Shown here: one piece after another, positions 1 through 8,762 of the stretch
Layout: each line of letters begins with the position of its first letter
How positions within the stretch are numbered: the stretch's first letter is position 1
DNA from: an uncultured Bacillaceae bacterium
GTDB lineage: Bacteria; Bacillota; Bacilli; Bacillales; Caldibacillaceae
Assembly (NCBI GenBank): GCA_937934645.1
Contig: CALGYZ010000070.1
Coordinates: 1-48,862, forward strand
DNA: 48,862 bases
Direction of reading: 5' to 3'
Program-made: the position numbers and the translations under genes
Notes under the pieces: model-generated
Databases searched by the model: none
What the model saw: only the letters and a program-made list of their open reading frames with translations
Told to the model about the DNA's origin: nothing

Positions 1-970
1 CTAAATTACTTCTAAAATTAACTTTATCTTACCCTTGACTTTTTATAGCTGGTCTCATAATTAAATTTCCCTTGATAGGCATGAATCTCATCTAAAAATT
101 TCATCGGTGATTCCACTTTTGCCTTAGTTTTTGGTCTTCCAGCGATGCATGGAATGATTTCAAATCCCATGTCTTTAGAGAATTGAAAGAATCGAGAATT
201 GACTTTTCCTTTTTGATGTTCTGTACGAGGTTCATCCATAATCGTTTTCATATTGTCTGTCAAAATCGTTTTCGGCACACCACCAAATGTTTCAAAACTT
301 TCCGTAAGAAAAGAGAATAAGATACTTTGAGATTTCGATATTGATAAGTGAAATGTTCGAAACCTTGAATAAGAAAGTAAGAGTACACATACATTCACGT
401 AAAGAATTTCTCCATCTTTCGTGAGGTATCGTATATTTTCTTTCCAATCCAATTGGGCTTGTTCAGCTGGAGCTGTTTCATAACGAATGACTTCGTTTGT
501 CGATTTTTTTCGTTTTCCTGAATCAAAATAACTTTGGAATTCAGGTTTATTGGATATATATCTTCGAAAAGTGGATTGCCCACATTCTAAACCATGATTA
601 TCCTTCAAATATTGCCATAGCACACGTTTGTAATAAAATTTTTGAGGCGTCTCCTCAGATAAAAGGAATGAAATGACTTCATAATAATCATCAATTTTAG
701 ATGTTCTCTTCCGACTGCTTTTCGGTTTATACCCCTTTAGATATTTATCAATAGTCCGACGATCCACTCCCATATCCCGAGCCAATTTACTCTTATTAAT
801 TTTCATATTCAAACTCTCCATTAGTAATTGTAATTTAGGTAAATCTGTTAAACTTGTAATTTCAATCTCTGACTGTATATCAATTTCTAAATGCATAATA
901 TCCACCTCGAGAATATTATGCCGATTTTACTCGAAACTGTACATTCTTAAATGGTCAAGTCTGTACACTA
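1..970 (-). mobile_element. IS21-family insertion sequence, truncated remnant (istA end)
   Basis: This stretch holds the start-proximal end of an IS21-family element: the istA gene reading leftward and, upstream of it, two copies of the heptamer TGTACAG on the minus strand (943-937 and 967-961). Repeated short motifs near the termini are typical of IS21 elements, so the element end lies close to 961-970. The rest of the element (the C-terminal part of istA and all of istB) is not in the window. The istA reading frame already ends abnormally at 24, so the copy looks broken rather than just cut by the window edge. It marks the left side of the AT-rich accessory island. Confidence 0.7.
24..896 (-). 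pseudogene. istA: IS21-family transposase IstA, C-terminally truncated
   Basis: DDE transposase of the IS21 family. The N-terminus carries a helix-turn-helix (motif SKLARDMGVDRRTIDKYL). The catalytic core shows the three acidic residues in the expected contexts: Asp in QLDWKE, Asp in LTDNMK, and Glu in KAKVES. IstA proteins are usually about 400-500 residues; this frame has about 290. It departs from the family after the segment LDEIHAYQGKFNYE and stops a few residues later (TSYKKSRVR), so the C-terminal region is lost by frameshift, deletion or a junction with foreign DNA. ATG at 896 is preferred over GTG at 905 because GAGG lies 8 bases before it. Without IstB and the C-terminus it is probably inactive. 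Confidence 0.75.
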
Positions 971-1377
971 TTAAGTTAGCATTTATATTACATAGGAAGA
1001 ATTAAGATAATTAGAAACAAAAATACATACTTTCCTCACAAATCACAGTAATTATCAACTATCTATTTTTGAAAATAGACATTATCAACATGCTTAGGAA
1101 TAATATATTGCGAATTTCCCTCTATTATCCTTTGGCACGAGGAAAGGATTAACAAAGAAATCTGAGGTTTGGTCATCTGAATACCAAACAATTTATTACA
1201 GTTTAGTACATAAAATATTCCAATTTGTTATTTGTTGACAAAAATTTTAAATATTTGGTATTATATAAATCGATAATATTGCCCTGTTTTTTAAATTTAA
1301 ATAAAGGGGGGAGATTTTCTAATATTTTTCAGTAACTCCAAGATTATTAAGTCTAATATTAGAAGGTATTGGAGGAA
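971..1377. other. AT-rich intergenic region: promoter and leader of the toxin cassette
   Basis: About 400 bases with no credible gene. It contains a short hairpin (arms TTTGGT and ACCAAA, about 1169-1190), a good sigma-A promoter (1235-1264) and a strong Shine-Dalgarno-like run AAGGGGGGAG at 1304-1313 that is not followed by a usual start codon at the right distance. The leader from the promoter to the protease gene is about 100 bases. Confidence 0.6.
1235..1264 (+). promoter_or_regulatory. Sigma-A promoter of the protease-toxin-immunity operon
   Basis: A perfect -35 TTGACA (1235-1240) and a -10 TATTAT (1259-1264) are separated by 18 bases. No other promoter is visible before the three overlapping genes, so they probably form one transcript. 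Confidence 0.75.
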
Positions 1378-2334
1378 ATGATTAAAAACATTAAGTATCT
1401 ATTATTCCTCTTGCTAGTACTTTTTATTATCATACTGACTATTAGTGTAGTTAGAAATAACAGCATAGACATTGTTGGCAATGAGGTAAAAACTATTAAA
1501 AAACAGAAGATTGACAATTGGGCTATTAATCTTGTTGGATCGAATCCAACGATGGATACTGATCCTATAAAAATTGCAATCTTAGATAGTGGTATCAATA
1601 AGACGCACAAAGAATTTGAAGGCTTATCTTTCAAAGAATATAACTCAATTACTCCTGGCGAGAAAATTAAAGATGAATTCGGGCATGGTACTGCAGTAGC
1701 TGGAATTATTGCTGCGAAAGGAATTGAGACCACCGGTATTCTAAAGAACGTTATACTTTACGACGTAAAGGTACTTGATGAAAAAGGACGAGGGAAAATT
1801 GAAGATGTGATTGAAGGTATTGAATGGAGTATAGCACAAGAAGTTGACATTATTAATATTAGTTTCGGTTTTTCAAGCGACAAAGTGGAACTTAAATCCG
1901 CCATAGATAAAGCTATTGAACAGGGAATTATCATCACTGCGGCTGCAGGAAATACTCTTGGTCTAACGATAGATTATCCAGCTCAATATAATAATGTTCT
2001 ATCCATCTCTTCTTTTGATGAAGAATTTAAACTTGATCCTTTTTCCGGTATAGGGAAAGTTGATTATTCTGCTCCAGGTGTTGAGATTGTATCTACAGAT
2101 AACAAAGGTGAATACTCAACATTTTCAGGAACATCATTTGCTACGGCTTACGCAACTGGTGTCATTGCTTCAATTTTGAATGAAAGCGATTCAAATTATA
2201 ATGCTAATACCATTAGAGAAAAACTCTCCCATTATGTTGTGAAACTAGGGGAAAAAGAACACTTTGGAGAAGGCTTTCTAACATTACAAAAAGAAAGGGT
2301 AGAGGAGATTTTAAATGAAAAAGAACTTGATTAA
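1378..2334 (+). CDS. Membrane-anchored subtilisin-like (S8) serine protease
   Basis: S8 family serine peptidase of about 318 residues. An N-terminal hydrophobic helix (about residues 5-25) would export or anchor it so that the catalytic domain faces outward. The triad is complete: Asp in AILDSGI (D70), His in FGHGTAVAG (H103), Ser in FSGTSFATA (S253), with oxyanion Asn in AAAGNT (N192). Only about 40 residues separate the helix from the catalytic domain, too few for a normal I9 propeptide. The gene overlaps the next one, a secreted putative toxin, by 20 bases, so the two are translationally coupled. The inferred role is maturation or activation of that toxin, as LanP/EpiP-type subtilisins do for lantibiotics; this is not shown by the sequence. 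Start is uncertain: ATG 1378 lies only 2 bases after GGAGG, and TTG 1369 is the alternative. Confidence 0.85.
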   Translation: MIKNIKYLLFLLLVLFIIILTISVVRNNSIDIVGNEVKTIKKQKIDNWAINLVGSNPTMDTDPIKIAILDSGINKTHKEFEGLSFKEYNSITPGEKIKDEFGHGTAVAGIIAAKGIETTGILKNVILYDVKVLDEKGRGKIEDVIEGIEWSIAQEVDIINISFGFSSDKVELKSAIDKAIEQGIIITAAAGNTLGLTIDYPAQYNNVLSISSFDEEFKLDPFSGIGKVDYSAPGVEIVSTDNKGEYSTFSGTSFATAYATGVIASILNESDSNYNANTIREKLSHYVVKLGEKEHFGEGFLTLQKERVEEILNEKELD

Positions 2335-3220
2335 ACTATTAGTTGCTACACTTTTGTTCAGTAGTATTGCTGGATTTGCTCCATCTGCATTTGCAGAAGA
2401 AACAGAAGTTCCCTCGAATCTAGAGAAAGTTTTAGAAAATGTAGAACAAATTGATGTGAATTTTAATGAAAAAGTTGAGGAAGTTTCAAGTACTGATGAT
2501 ACAACAGTATATGAAGTAACCGCAAATGAATTAGGACTTAACAATGACTCATTTGAAATGGTAGTTGAAGAATCCTCTAAACAAGAGATAACTGTAAACT
2601 CTGAGTTAGAAACAGGAGATTTGTCATTTGAATCCGAACTTTACATTAATATTGATACCGGTGAAATGTATGTTACCGAAGAACAAATATCCGAAACTGG
2701 AGAAGTGACAAAAACAACATACGACATGTTTTTCACAGAAATCGAAGGTGAAGATTTCATAGCATACTTAATTGATAGAAACTCTGGTGAGCTTTTTGAA
2801 ATCAATACTATTGATGCCCAGGCTTCAGCTATTCCAGTTCTTGGTTTAATAATAAAACAAGGTGCGAAATGGGCTATTAAAAAGTATGGAAAGAAAGCAT
2901 TGATTAGTGCCTTTGGAAAATACGCATTGAGTAATGCAATTAAAAACGTTGCTAAATTCACAGTAAAGAATAAGCACTTAAAAGGTGATAAAAGAAATTA
3001 TGCTAAATTTAACACAAGTAGCCAATCTACTGCTAGAGGATGGGTTAAAGAAGCATTACAAAAAGCGAAAGTTTCTAGTTTTGATATAAATGATAGTGAT
3101 AAGTTATCATTTAGATTCGATGTCAACTTAGGAAAAAAAGTTGGAACAAAAGGTGAAACAAAAATAAGAATAGTGATAGGATATGATGGTAAGATATGGA
3201 CAGCATTTCCAGTAAAATAA
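2315..3220 (+). CDS. Secreted putative toxin (SAR2788-like)
   Basis: A 301-residue secreted protein. The signal peptide is clear (MKKNLIKLL..., cleavage probably after AFA at 27). Next comes an acidic region (28-165), then a cationic, amphipathic and hydrophobic stretch (172-215) starting just after DAQA/SAIPVLG. The basic C-terminal domain (216-301) ends in IRIVIGYDGKIWTAFPVK. An ending of the type G-x-I-x-TAFP is common in C-terminal RNase domains of polymorphic toxins (BECR/EndoU-like folds), so an RNase is possible; a membrane-active peptide from 172-215 is the alternative. The overall design resembles the SAR2788 family of putative toxins as I remember it. RBS AGAGGAG precedes ATG 2315. 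It sits between a protease gene and a small acidic protein gene, overlapping both. The activity is inferred, not shown. Confidence 0.65.
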   Translation: MKKNLIKLLVATLLFSSIAGFAPSAFAEETEVPSNLEKVLENVEQIDVNFNEKVEEVSSTDDTTVYEVTANELGLNNDSFEMVVEESSKQEITVNSELETGDLSFESELYINIDTGEMYVTEEQISETGEVTKTTYDMFFTEIEGEDFIAYLIDRNSGELFEINTIDAQASAIPVLGLIIKQGAKWAIKKYGKKALISAFGKYALSNAIKNVAKFTVKNKHLKGDKRNYAKFNTSSQSTARGWVKEALQKAKVSSFDINDSDKLSFRFDVNLGKKVGTKGETKIRIVIGYDGKIWTAFPVK

Positions 3221-3687
3221 CTTTTGAATACAAATTTGTAAGTGATAAAGGAATTATTTCGAATAGAGATAAAAGTGATGTTCCTACCATATTAGCTGTA
3301 GAAGCTACACTTACAATAAAAATCAATAATGAATTATACTTTGAAACAGAACTTGCTATTTTAGAATTCTATAAAGCATTATACGAATGGAAAAACAGAG
3401 TCACAGATGAACATACTCCAGAATTCCATTATTATACGATTGAATATGACGATTATGAAGATGGTGCTATTCTGTCTTTAATTCCATTTTCAAATAAAGC
3501 AAGAGTGAAATCTATTTGGGCAGAGCAAGATTTGTACAATGTTTTTGATTTAGACTATATCGTAAGGGAATTTATTCAATTAGAGCAAAATCTAAAACGA
3601 GATATAGAAAATTACTTTGGAATCGAATTGAGAAAATTCATAAAACATATCCCTTTGATGAAAGGTCCTTATTCGGATGATTATTAG
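3196..3687 (+). CDS. Putative immunity protein, acidic, cytoplasmic
   Basis: A 163-residue acidic protein without signal peptide or membrane helices, rich in Asp, Glu and aromatic residues (for example the segment YTIEYDDYEDGA near the middle). I do not recognise its family with certainty. Its start overlaps the toxin gene by 25 bases and a terminator follows it. This is the classic position of an immunity gene, and the charge is complementary to the basic toxin C-terminus. The immunity role is an inference from position and charge only. Only a weak RBS is visible, consistent with translational coupling to the toxin. Confidence 0.6.
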   Translation: MDSISSKITFEYKFVSDKGIISNRDKSDVPTILAVEATLTIKINNELYFETELAILEFYKALYEWKNRVTDEHTPEFHYYTIEYDDYEDGAILSLIPFSNKARVKSIWAEQDLYNVFDLDYIVREFIQLEQNLKRDIENYFGIELRKFIKHIPLMKGPYSDDY

Positions 3688-3694
3688 CAAATAA

Positions 3695-3730
3695 AAGAGA
3701 GACTTGAATTAAACAAGTCTCTCTTGCTCT
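3695..3730 (+). terminator. Rho-independent terminator of the toxin cassette
   Basis: A 12-bp stem (arms 3695-3706 and 3714-3725) with a 7-base loop follows the putative immunity gene by 7 bases. The T-tract is short (GCTCTTTTC). Confidence 0.7.
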
Positions 3731-3773
3731 TTTCAAGAAAATATTAATATTAATAGGTTCTATACTAATTGAA

Positions 3774-4444
3774 ATGTTTAATACAGTACAGGAGTTAATC
3801 ATCTCAAGAAGTAGAATTCGTCCTCAAGCAGAGGTTCATCTTTTTACGAATACCCTTTTCTGTGCAGATTGTGGCCGAGGGATGCATTTTAAAAAGAACC
3901 GTAAAGGATATGTATGCGGAAACTTTAACAAATATGGCAGCAAGGCATGTTCTGACCATTTTATTAAAGAAAGAGAGCTAGAAGAAATAATCCTGAATGA
4001 TATAAAGAGTTTTGCACAGCGAATGGATTTAGATAACCTTATCGACCGAGTGATAAAGCAGTTAGAATCTGATACAAAAAATAATACAACCCGTTTAAGC
4101 CAAGTTGAACAGAAAATTGAAAAACTCAAAAAACAGAAAGTGCAGTTAACCTCATTGTTTGCCGATAACAGTATTGATATTGAAGAATACCGCTTAACAA
4201 TTGAAGAAATCAATAAAAGAATTGATCAATTGATGCCCGATAAACTGAAATTAGAAAAATTTAAAGAACAATCCAAACGGGAACAAAAGAATATGAAACA
4301 ACTAAAAAAAGAATTAAAAGAATATATACATTTCAATCAATTAACCCCTGAGATGCTTCACCGTTTGGTTGATCGAATCGAATAAAAGAAGACGGTTCAC
4401 CGAAAATTTATTATCGGTTTGCAAATGATTTTTTAAATGAATAA
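3774..4444 (+). pseudogene. Large serine recombinase, C-terminal remnant with frameshift
   Basis: C-terminal part of a large serine (TndX/Ccr-type) recombinase. It has a recombinase zinc beta-ribbon (CADCGRGMHF ... CGNFNKYGSKAC, four Cys), then a long coiled coil (about residues 100-185). The catalytic serine domain and most of the DNA-binding region are missing upstream. The open frame stops at 4385 after LVDRIE, but inserting one A there restores the family ending (IKEDGSPKIYYRFAN...) up to a stop at 4442-4444. The gene is therefore both 5'-truncated and frameshifted. It is a relic of the integrase or transposon recombinase that may have brought the island in. Confidence 0.75.
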
Positions 4445-4452
4445 AGGATATA

Positions 4453-4493
4453 GGAAAAGCCCGTTTCATTGATTTTCAGAAACGCGCTTTTCC
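4453..4493 (-). terminator. Putative terminator downstream of rlmCD
   Basis: Inverted repeat with arms GGAAAAGC/GCTTTTCC and inner CGTTTC/GAAACG, 7 bases beyond the rlmCD stop. The stem is strong (14 bp with a small mismatch), but the U-tract on the minus strand is weak. Confidence 0.5.
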
Positions 4494-4499
4494 AAATAT

Positions 4500-5870
4500 T
4501 TATTTTTTTATAAGCAACGCGCAACACTCGACATGCATCGTCTGCGGGAACATATCGATCGGCTGGACTTCAAGAGTTTTGTATCCTCCCTCTTCCAAGA
4601 TTTGCAAGTCACGGGCAAGGGTGGCCGGGTTGCAGCTAACGTAGACCATCCGCTCCGGTTTCATTTCGATCATCGTTTTCAACAGAGTTTCATCACAGCC
4701 TTTCCGCGGGGGATCCACCACGATTACATCGGCGCGGATTCCTTGTTCCGCCCATTGGGGGATCACTTCTTCCGCCCGTCCGACGGTGAATTCCGCATTT
4801 TTGATCCCGTTGAGTTCAGCGTTCTTTCTCGCATCTTCAATGGCTTCCGGCACGACTTCCACACCGTACACCTTTTTTGCCTTCCGGGCCAGAAACAGTG
4901 AAATGGTACCGATTCCGCAGTAGGCATCAATCACCGTTTCATTCCCCGTTAATTGGGCATACTCCAGCGCTTTTTCATAAAGGACTTTCGTTTGGACCGG
5001 GTTAACCTGGTAAAAGGAAAGGGGCGAAATCATAAATTTCACATCCCCTATGTAATCATAAATGCAATCTTTTCCCCATAAGATCCTCGTTTTTTCCCCC
5101 AAAATGACATTCGTCTTTTTCGGATTCGTGTTGTGGGCGATGGATTTGACATTCGGTAGTTCAGAGACAATCCGCTCAACCATCTCTTTTTTTCGGGGAA
5201 GGTTCGCTGTTCTTGTAATCAGCACGATCATTAATTCATCCGTCGCCTTTCCGTAACGGGCCATAATATGCCGCAAGACACCGGTATGCTTGATTTCATC
5301 ATATGCCGGAATTTTGAGGTCATTGCATATCTTTTTGACCACACGGACCGCCTCATTAATCGCTTCAATCTGGATGATACTTTCATCGGTATCGACGATT
5401 TCATGGCTGCGGGGCTTGAAAAAACCGGCAATCAGTTTGCCGTCTTTTTCACCGACAGGTACTTGCGCTTTATTCCGGTAATGAACCGGATTTTCCATGC
5501 CGATGACCGGATGCACCTTTACGTTTTCCAGCTTGCCGATCCGTTTCAAATTTTGTTCCACACGGTTCTGTTTATAAAGTAGCTGCCCTTCGTAAGACAT
5601 ATGATGAATCTGGCAGCCGCCGTATTTATGCGCCTCTTCTTTCGGTATGGGGACACGGTACGGGCTTGGCTTAATGATTTCAGCCAGCTGGCCGTTTCCG
5701 TACGTTTTTTTCACCTGGGTCACCCGAATCCGGACTTTTTCCCCGGGAAGCGCTCCTTCGACAAACACCGGAAAATTGTCCACTTTGGCAACGCCGTGGC
5801 CGGTATGGCTTAAATCAACGACTTCCGCTTCGATGTATTCATTTTTCTTAATCGGTGCTTTTTTACTCAT
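4500..5870 (-). CDS. rlmCD: 23S rRNA (uracil-C5)-methyltransferase RlmCD
   Basis: TrmA/RlmD-family enzyme that makes 5-methyluridine in 23S rRNA; in B. subtilis one protein (YefA) methylates both U747 and U1939. An N-terminal TRAM domain (about 10-65) precedes the Rossmann methyltransferase domain. Visible motifs are QVNPVQTKVLYE, the SAM loop DAYCGIGTISLFLA, VDPPRKGCD, and the catalytic Cys in YVSCNPATLARD. The iron-sulfur Cys set of E. coli RlmD is mostly absent, with a single Cys in the HKYGGCQIHH region. ATG 5870 fits the SD AGGGTGG; GTG 5879 lies too close to it. The neighbour dgkB is the same as in B. subtilis, but gatCAB, adjacent there, is about 4 kb further on here. Confidence 0.92.
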   Translation of the reverse strand: MSKKAPIKKNEYIEAEVVDLSHTGHGVAKVDNFPVFVEGALPGEKVRIRVTQVKKTYGNGQLAEIIKPSPYRVPIPKEEAHKYGGCQIHHMSYEGQLLYKQNRVEQNLKRIGKLENVKVHPVIGMENPVHYRNKAQVPVGEKDGKLIAGFFKPRSHEIVDTDESIIQIEAINEAVRVVKKICNDLKIPAYDEIKHTGVLRHIMARYGKATDELMIVLITRTANLPRKKEMVERIVSELPNVKSIAHNTNPKKTNVILGEKTRILWGKDCIYDYIGDVKFMISPLSFYQVNPVQTKVLYEKALEYAQLTGNETVIDAYCGIGTISLFLARKAKKVYGVEVVPEAIEDARKNAELNGIKNAEFTVGRAEEVIPQWAEQGIRADVIVVDPPRKGCDETLLKTMIEMKPERMVYVSCNPATLARDLQILEEGGYKTLEVQPIDMFPQTMHVECCALLIKK

Positions 5871-5966
5871 CACGTCCACCCTTTTTTATCTTATTGTCTG
5901 TCACAACCATTTTCGGCAATCAAAAGAAGCATGAAAAGCTATGGCCCGTATGCCATAGCTTGATGA

Positions 5967-6896
5967 TTAGATATTTTCTTTATCTTCAGCACGCAATTGG
6001 TCTACCGGTGCAAAGATTTCCAGATGACGGTATAAATTTTGGAATTCACACGGTGTTTTTCCGCCCAGTTCCCCGTCCAGATTAATTAACACTTCCTGGG
6101 GGGATGTCACTTTAATGTTTTTCGCTTTTGTGTAAATCACTTTCGGATCATTAATATGTTCCCCGCGGAGAGCCAAAGTCGCCAGGCGGATAAAATCAGC
6201 CAGGTTCGTCTTTTCCAAAGCGATCAATGTAAAATAACCATCGTTAATCGATGCGTCCGGTGCCAGTTTTTCAAAACCGCCGACGGAGTTGGTCAAAGCG
6301 ATTAAAAACAGCATGACTTCCCCTTCAAAAACTTTTCCGTCATATTCAAGCCGTACTTCCGACGCCTTAATCGAAGGCAGCATTTCTATCCCTTTCAAGT
6401 AATACGCCAGTTGGCCAAGAATCGTTTTTAATTTAATGGGCACTTCATAGGTTAGCTCCGTCAGACGTCCGCCGCCGCCGATATTAATGAAATGCTTTTT
6501 GGTTTCTTCATTTGTCATGCGTCCGATATCGATGGGAATGGTTTCGCCTTTGACGATTACTTCTGTAGCGCCCATGATATCCCGCGGTATACGGAGCGCA
6601 CGGGCGAAGTCATTTGTCGTCCCGACCGGAATGACGCCGAGCTTCGGACGGTATTCCTGTTCGGCCAGTCCGTTGACGACCTCATTTAACGTACCGTCCC
6701 CTCCGGCGGCAATCACTACATCATATTTCCGTTCCACCGCAGTTTTTGCCGCTTTCGTCGCATCCCCCGGCCCTTTTGTCGCATGACACGAAGTTTCATA
6801 TCCGGCCGTTTCCAATTGATCCAGAACATCGGGCAAATATTTTTTGAAAATTTCCCTTCCTGATGTCGGATTATAAATAATTCGTGCTCTCTTCAT
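5967..6896 (-). CDS. dgkB: Diacylglycerol kinase DgkB
   Basis: Soluble lipid kinase that phosphorylates diacylglycerol left over from lipoteichoic acid synthesis, returning it to phosphatidic acid. The N-terminus MKRARIIYNPTSG and the nucleotide loop AAGGDGTLNEVV (GGDGT at 65-69) mark the DAGK catalytic domain. Further motifs are GVIPVGTTNDFARAL, INIGGGGRLTELT and the C-terminal NLDGE. About 309 residues, the family length. ATG 6896 is chosen because it gives the usual N-terminus; ATG 6905 and 6902 just upstream are possible. It is separated from rlmCD by about 95 bases. Confidence 0.92.
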   Translation of the reverse strand: MKRARIIYNPTSGREIFKKYLPDVLDQLETAGYETSCHATKGPGDATKAAKTAVERKYDVVIAAGGDGTLNEVVNGLAEQEYRPKLGVIPVGTTNDFARALRIPRDIMGATEVIVKGETIPIDIGRMTNEETKKHFINIGGGGRLTELTYEVPIKLKTILGQLAYYLKGIEMLPSIKASEVRLEYDGKVFEGEVMLFLIALTNSVGGFEKLAPDASINDGYFTLIALEKTNLADFIRLATLALRGEHINDPKVIYTKAKNIKVTSPQEVLINLDGELGGKTPCEFQNLYRHLEIFAPVDQLRAEDKENI

Positions 6897-7106
6897 TGGC
6901 ATCATCCATCTTCAAAATTTTTCACTAAATACCATAATATCCTAATAAAAAAAACATGGCAAATAAATACTCATTTCCAACATCATCCTTTCCAAAAACA
7001 GACACCTTCCATACATGGTCATTCCCGGTCCCGATGACTGTATTTTCTCCAAATCACCTGAAAGTTTAGTATAATGAAAATATATGATTGGTGGAGGTGG
7101 TCGATC

Positions 7107-8555
7107 TTGTCCAACCGGGCTGTGTTATTAAACCAAATGTACATAAACGGTGAATGGACAAAAGCGGTTTCCGGCAAGTCTTTTCCCGTAACCAACCCGG
7201 CAAATGGAAAGCAAATTGCAACCGTACCTTTCGGCGGACGGGAAGATGCGAAGCTTGCGGTGGACGCTGCGGAAAAAGCGTTCCGGTCCTGGTCCGCAAA
7301 GACAGCAGAAGAAAGAAGTTATTTATTGCGGAAATGGTATGACTGTATTATGGATCATAAAGAAGAAATTGCCGAAACGATGACGCTTGAACAGGGCAAG
7401 CCGATGAAAGAAGCCTTGGGCGAAGTGGCCTATGCCGCCAGTTTTGTTTCTTGGTATGCGGAAGAAGCGAAGCGGATTTACGGGGAAACGATTCCGGCAT
7501 CGAGCACGGATAAACGGATTGTCGTCTTAAAGCAACCGGTAGGCGTTGTTTGCGCCATTACCCCATGGAACTTCCCGGCAGCAATGATCACCCGGAAAGT
7601 TGCTCCGGCTCTGGCCGCAGGCTGCACGGCGGTGATTAAACCGGCAGAACAAACGCCGCTAACTGCGTTGAAACTGGCGGAAGCAGCGGAAAAAGCCGGC
7701 ATTCCAAAAGGGGTTATTAATATTGTTACTGGTGATCCAAAGGAAATCGGGGAAACCTGGTTAAAGGACAGCCGTGTCCGGAAACTCACCTTTACCGGTT
7801 CCACCGAGGTCGGCAAGTTGTTAATGCGCGGTTCGGCGGATACCGTGAAGAAAGTATCGCTGGAGCTTGGCGGTCATGCGCCGTTTATCGTTTTTCAAGA
7901 TGCGGATATCGATGCAGCGGTAGAAGGCGTGATCCAGTCAAAATTCCGGAATAACGGGCAGACTTGTGTTTGTGCCAACCGGATTTACGTTCATGAATCC
8001 ATTGCTGACGAATTTACGGAAAAATTCAAAGAAGAAGCCAGCAAATTAGTTGTCGGTGACGGCCTTGACCCGGATACACAAATCGGACCGCTGATTGATG
8101 AAGCAGCCCTGAAAAAAGTGGAAGACCATATTCAAGATGCCGTGCAAAAAGGCGGACGGATTGAGTGCGGCGGGAACCGGATCGCTGAGTTGCGGGACGG
8201 GTATTTCATCGAACCGACCGTCATCAGTGGAGCGACCGATGATATGAAAGTGATGCAGGAGGAGACCTTTGGGCCAGTTGCGCCGATTACGACCTTTACC
8301 GACCCCGATGAAGTCGTGGAACGGGCGAATAACTCACCGTACGGACTGGCAGCTTACATTTTTACAAAAGACTTAAAGACCGCAATCACCGTTTCTGAAA
8401 AACTGGAATACGGAATTGTCGGCATCAATGACGGACTGCCGTCAGTCGCCCAGGCGCCGTTTGGCGGATTTAAAGAAAGCGGACTCGGAAGAGAAGGCGG
8501 CCATTACGGAATTGAAGAGTTTTTGGAAATCAAATATGTTTCCGTGAAGTTATAA
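7107..8555 (+). CDS. gabD: Succinate-semialdehyde dehydrogenase-type NAD(P) aldehyde dehydrogenase
   Basis: Aldehyde dehydrogenase superfamily member closest by eye to GabD, which oxidises succinate semialdehyde to succinate. It has the cofactor segment ITPWNFPAAM, general base Glu in LELGGHAP (about E254), catalytic Cys in NNGQTCVCANR (about C287) and the C-terminal PFGGFKESGLGREGG. Start: the strong SD GGAGGTGG (7093-7100) lies 6 bases before TTG 7107, giving MSNRAVLLNQ... (482 aa); ATG 7074 is upstream of this SD and unlikely. A TATAAT at 7070-7075 may be its -10 box. The gene interrupts the usual gatB-dgkB neighbourhood. The exact substrate is not certain. Confidence 0.82.
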   Translation: MSNRAVLLNQMYINGEWTKAVSGKSFPVTNPANGKQIATVPFGGREDAKLAVDAAEKAFRSWSAKTAEERSYLLRKWYDCIMDHKEEIAETMTLEQGKPMKEALGEVAYAASFVSWYAEEAKRIYGETIPASSTDKRIVVLKQPVGVVCAITPWNFPAAMITRKVAPALAAGCTAVIKPAEQTPLTALKLAEAAEKAGIPKGVINIVTGDPKEIGETWLKDSRVRKLTFTGSTEVGKLLMRGSADTVKKVSLELGGHAPFIVFQDADIDAAVEGVIQSKFRNNGQTCVCANRIYVHESIADEFTEKFKEEASKLVVGDGLDPDTQIGPLIDEAALKKVEDHIQDAVQKGGRIECGGNRIAELRDGYFIEPTVISGATDDMKVMQEETFGPVAPITTFTDPDEVVERANNSPYGLAAYIFTKDLKTAITVSEKLEYGIVGINDGLPSVAQAPFGGFKESGLGREGGHYGIEEFLEIKYVSVKL

Positions 8556-8563
8556 AAATACGG

Positions 8564-8600
8564 GCAAGCGGAAAATATTTCATTCCGCTTGTCTTTTTTT
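8564..8600 (+). terminator. Rho-independent terminator after the aldehyde dehydrogenase gene
   Basis: Stem CAAGCGGAA/TTCCGCTTG (arms about 8565-8573 and 8583-8591) followed by a run of seven T. On the minus strand it may also weakly stop read-through from alr. Confidence 0.85.
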
Positions 8601-8762
8601 GTACGGTATCCGTTACGGAAAGTTCCCCTGCCGGATAACATGTGCAATAAAGAAAGGAAATTCCGGGTATGCCGCTCCGACGGAATGCCTCGCCCCAAGC
8701 CCGCAGTTAATCCAGCGGCCGGACAAACACCTGAACCGGGCAGCCGTCCGCATCCCTGACTG

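Noticed and set aside
4533..4901. Plus-strand open frames opposite rlmCD, gatB, ppdK, pcrA and other core genes
   Set aside because: They lie antisense to well-conserved genes, lack SD sites and have no recognisable domains; they are shadow frames.
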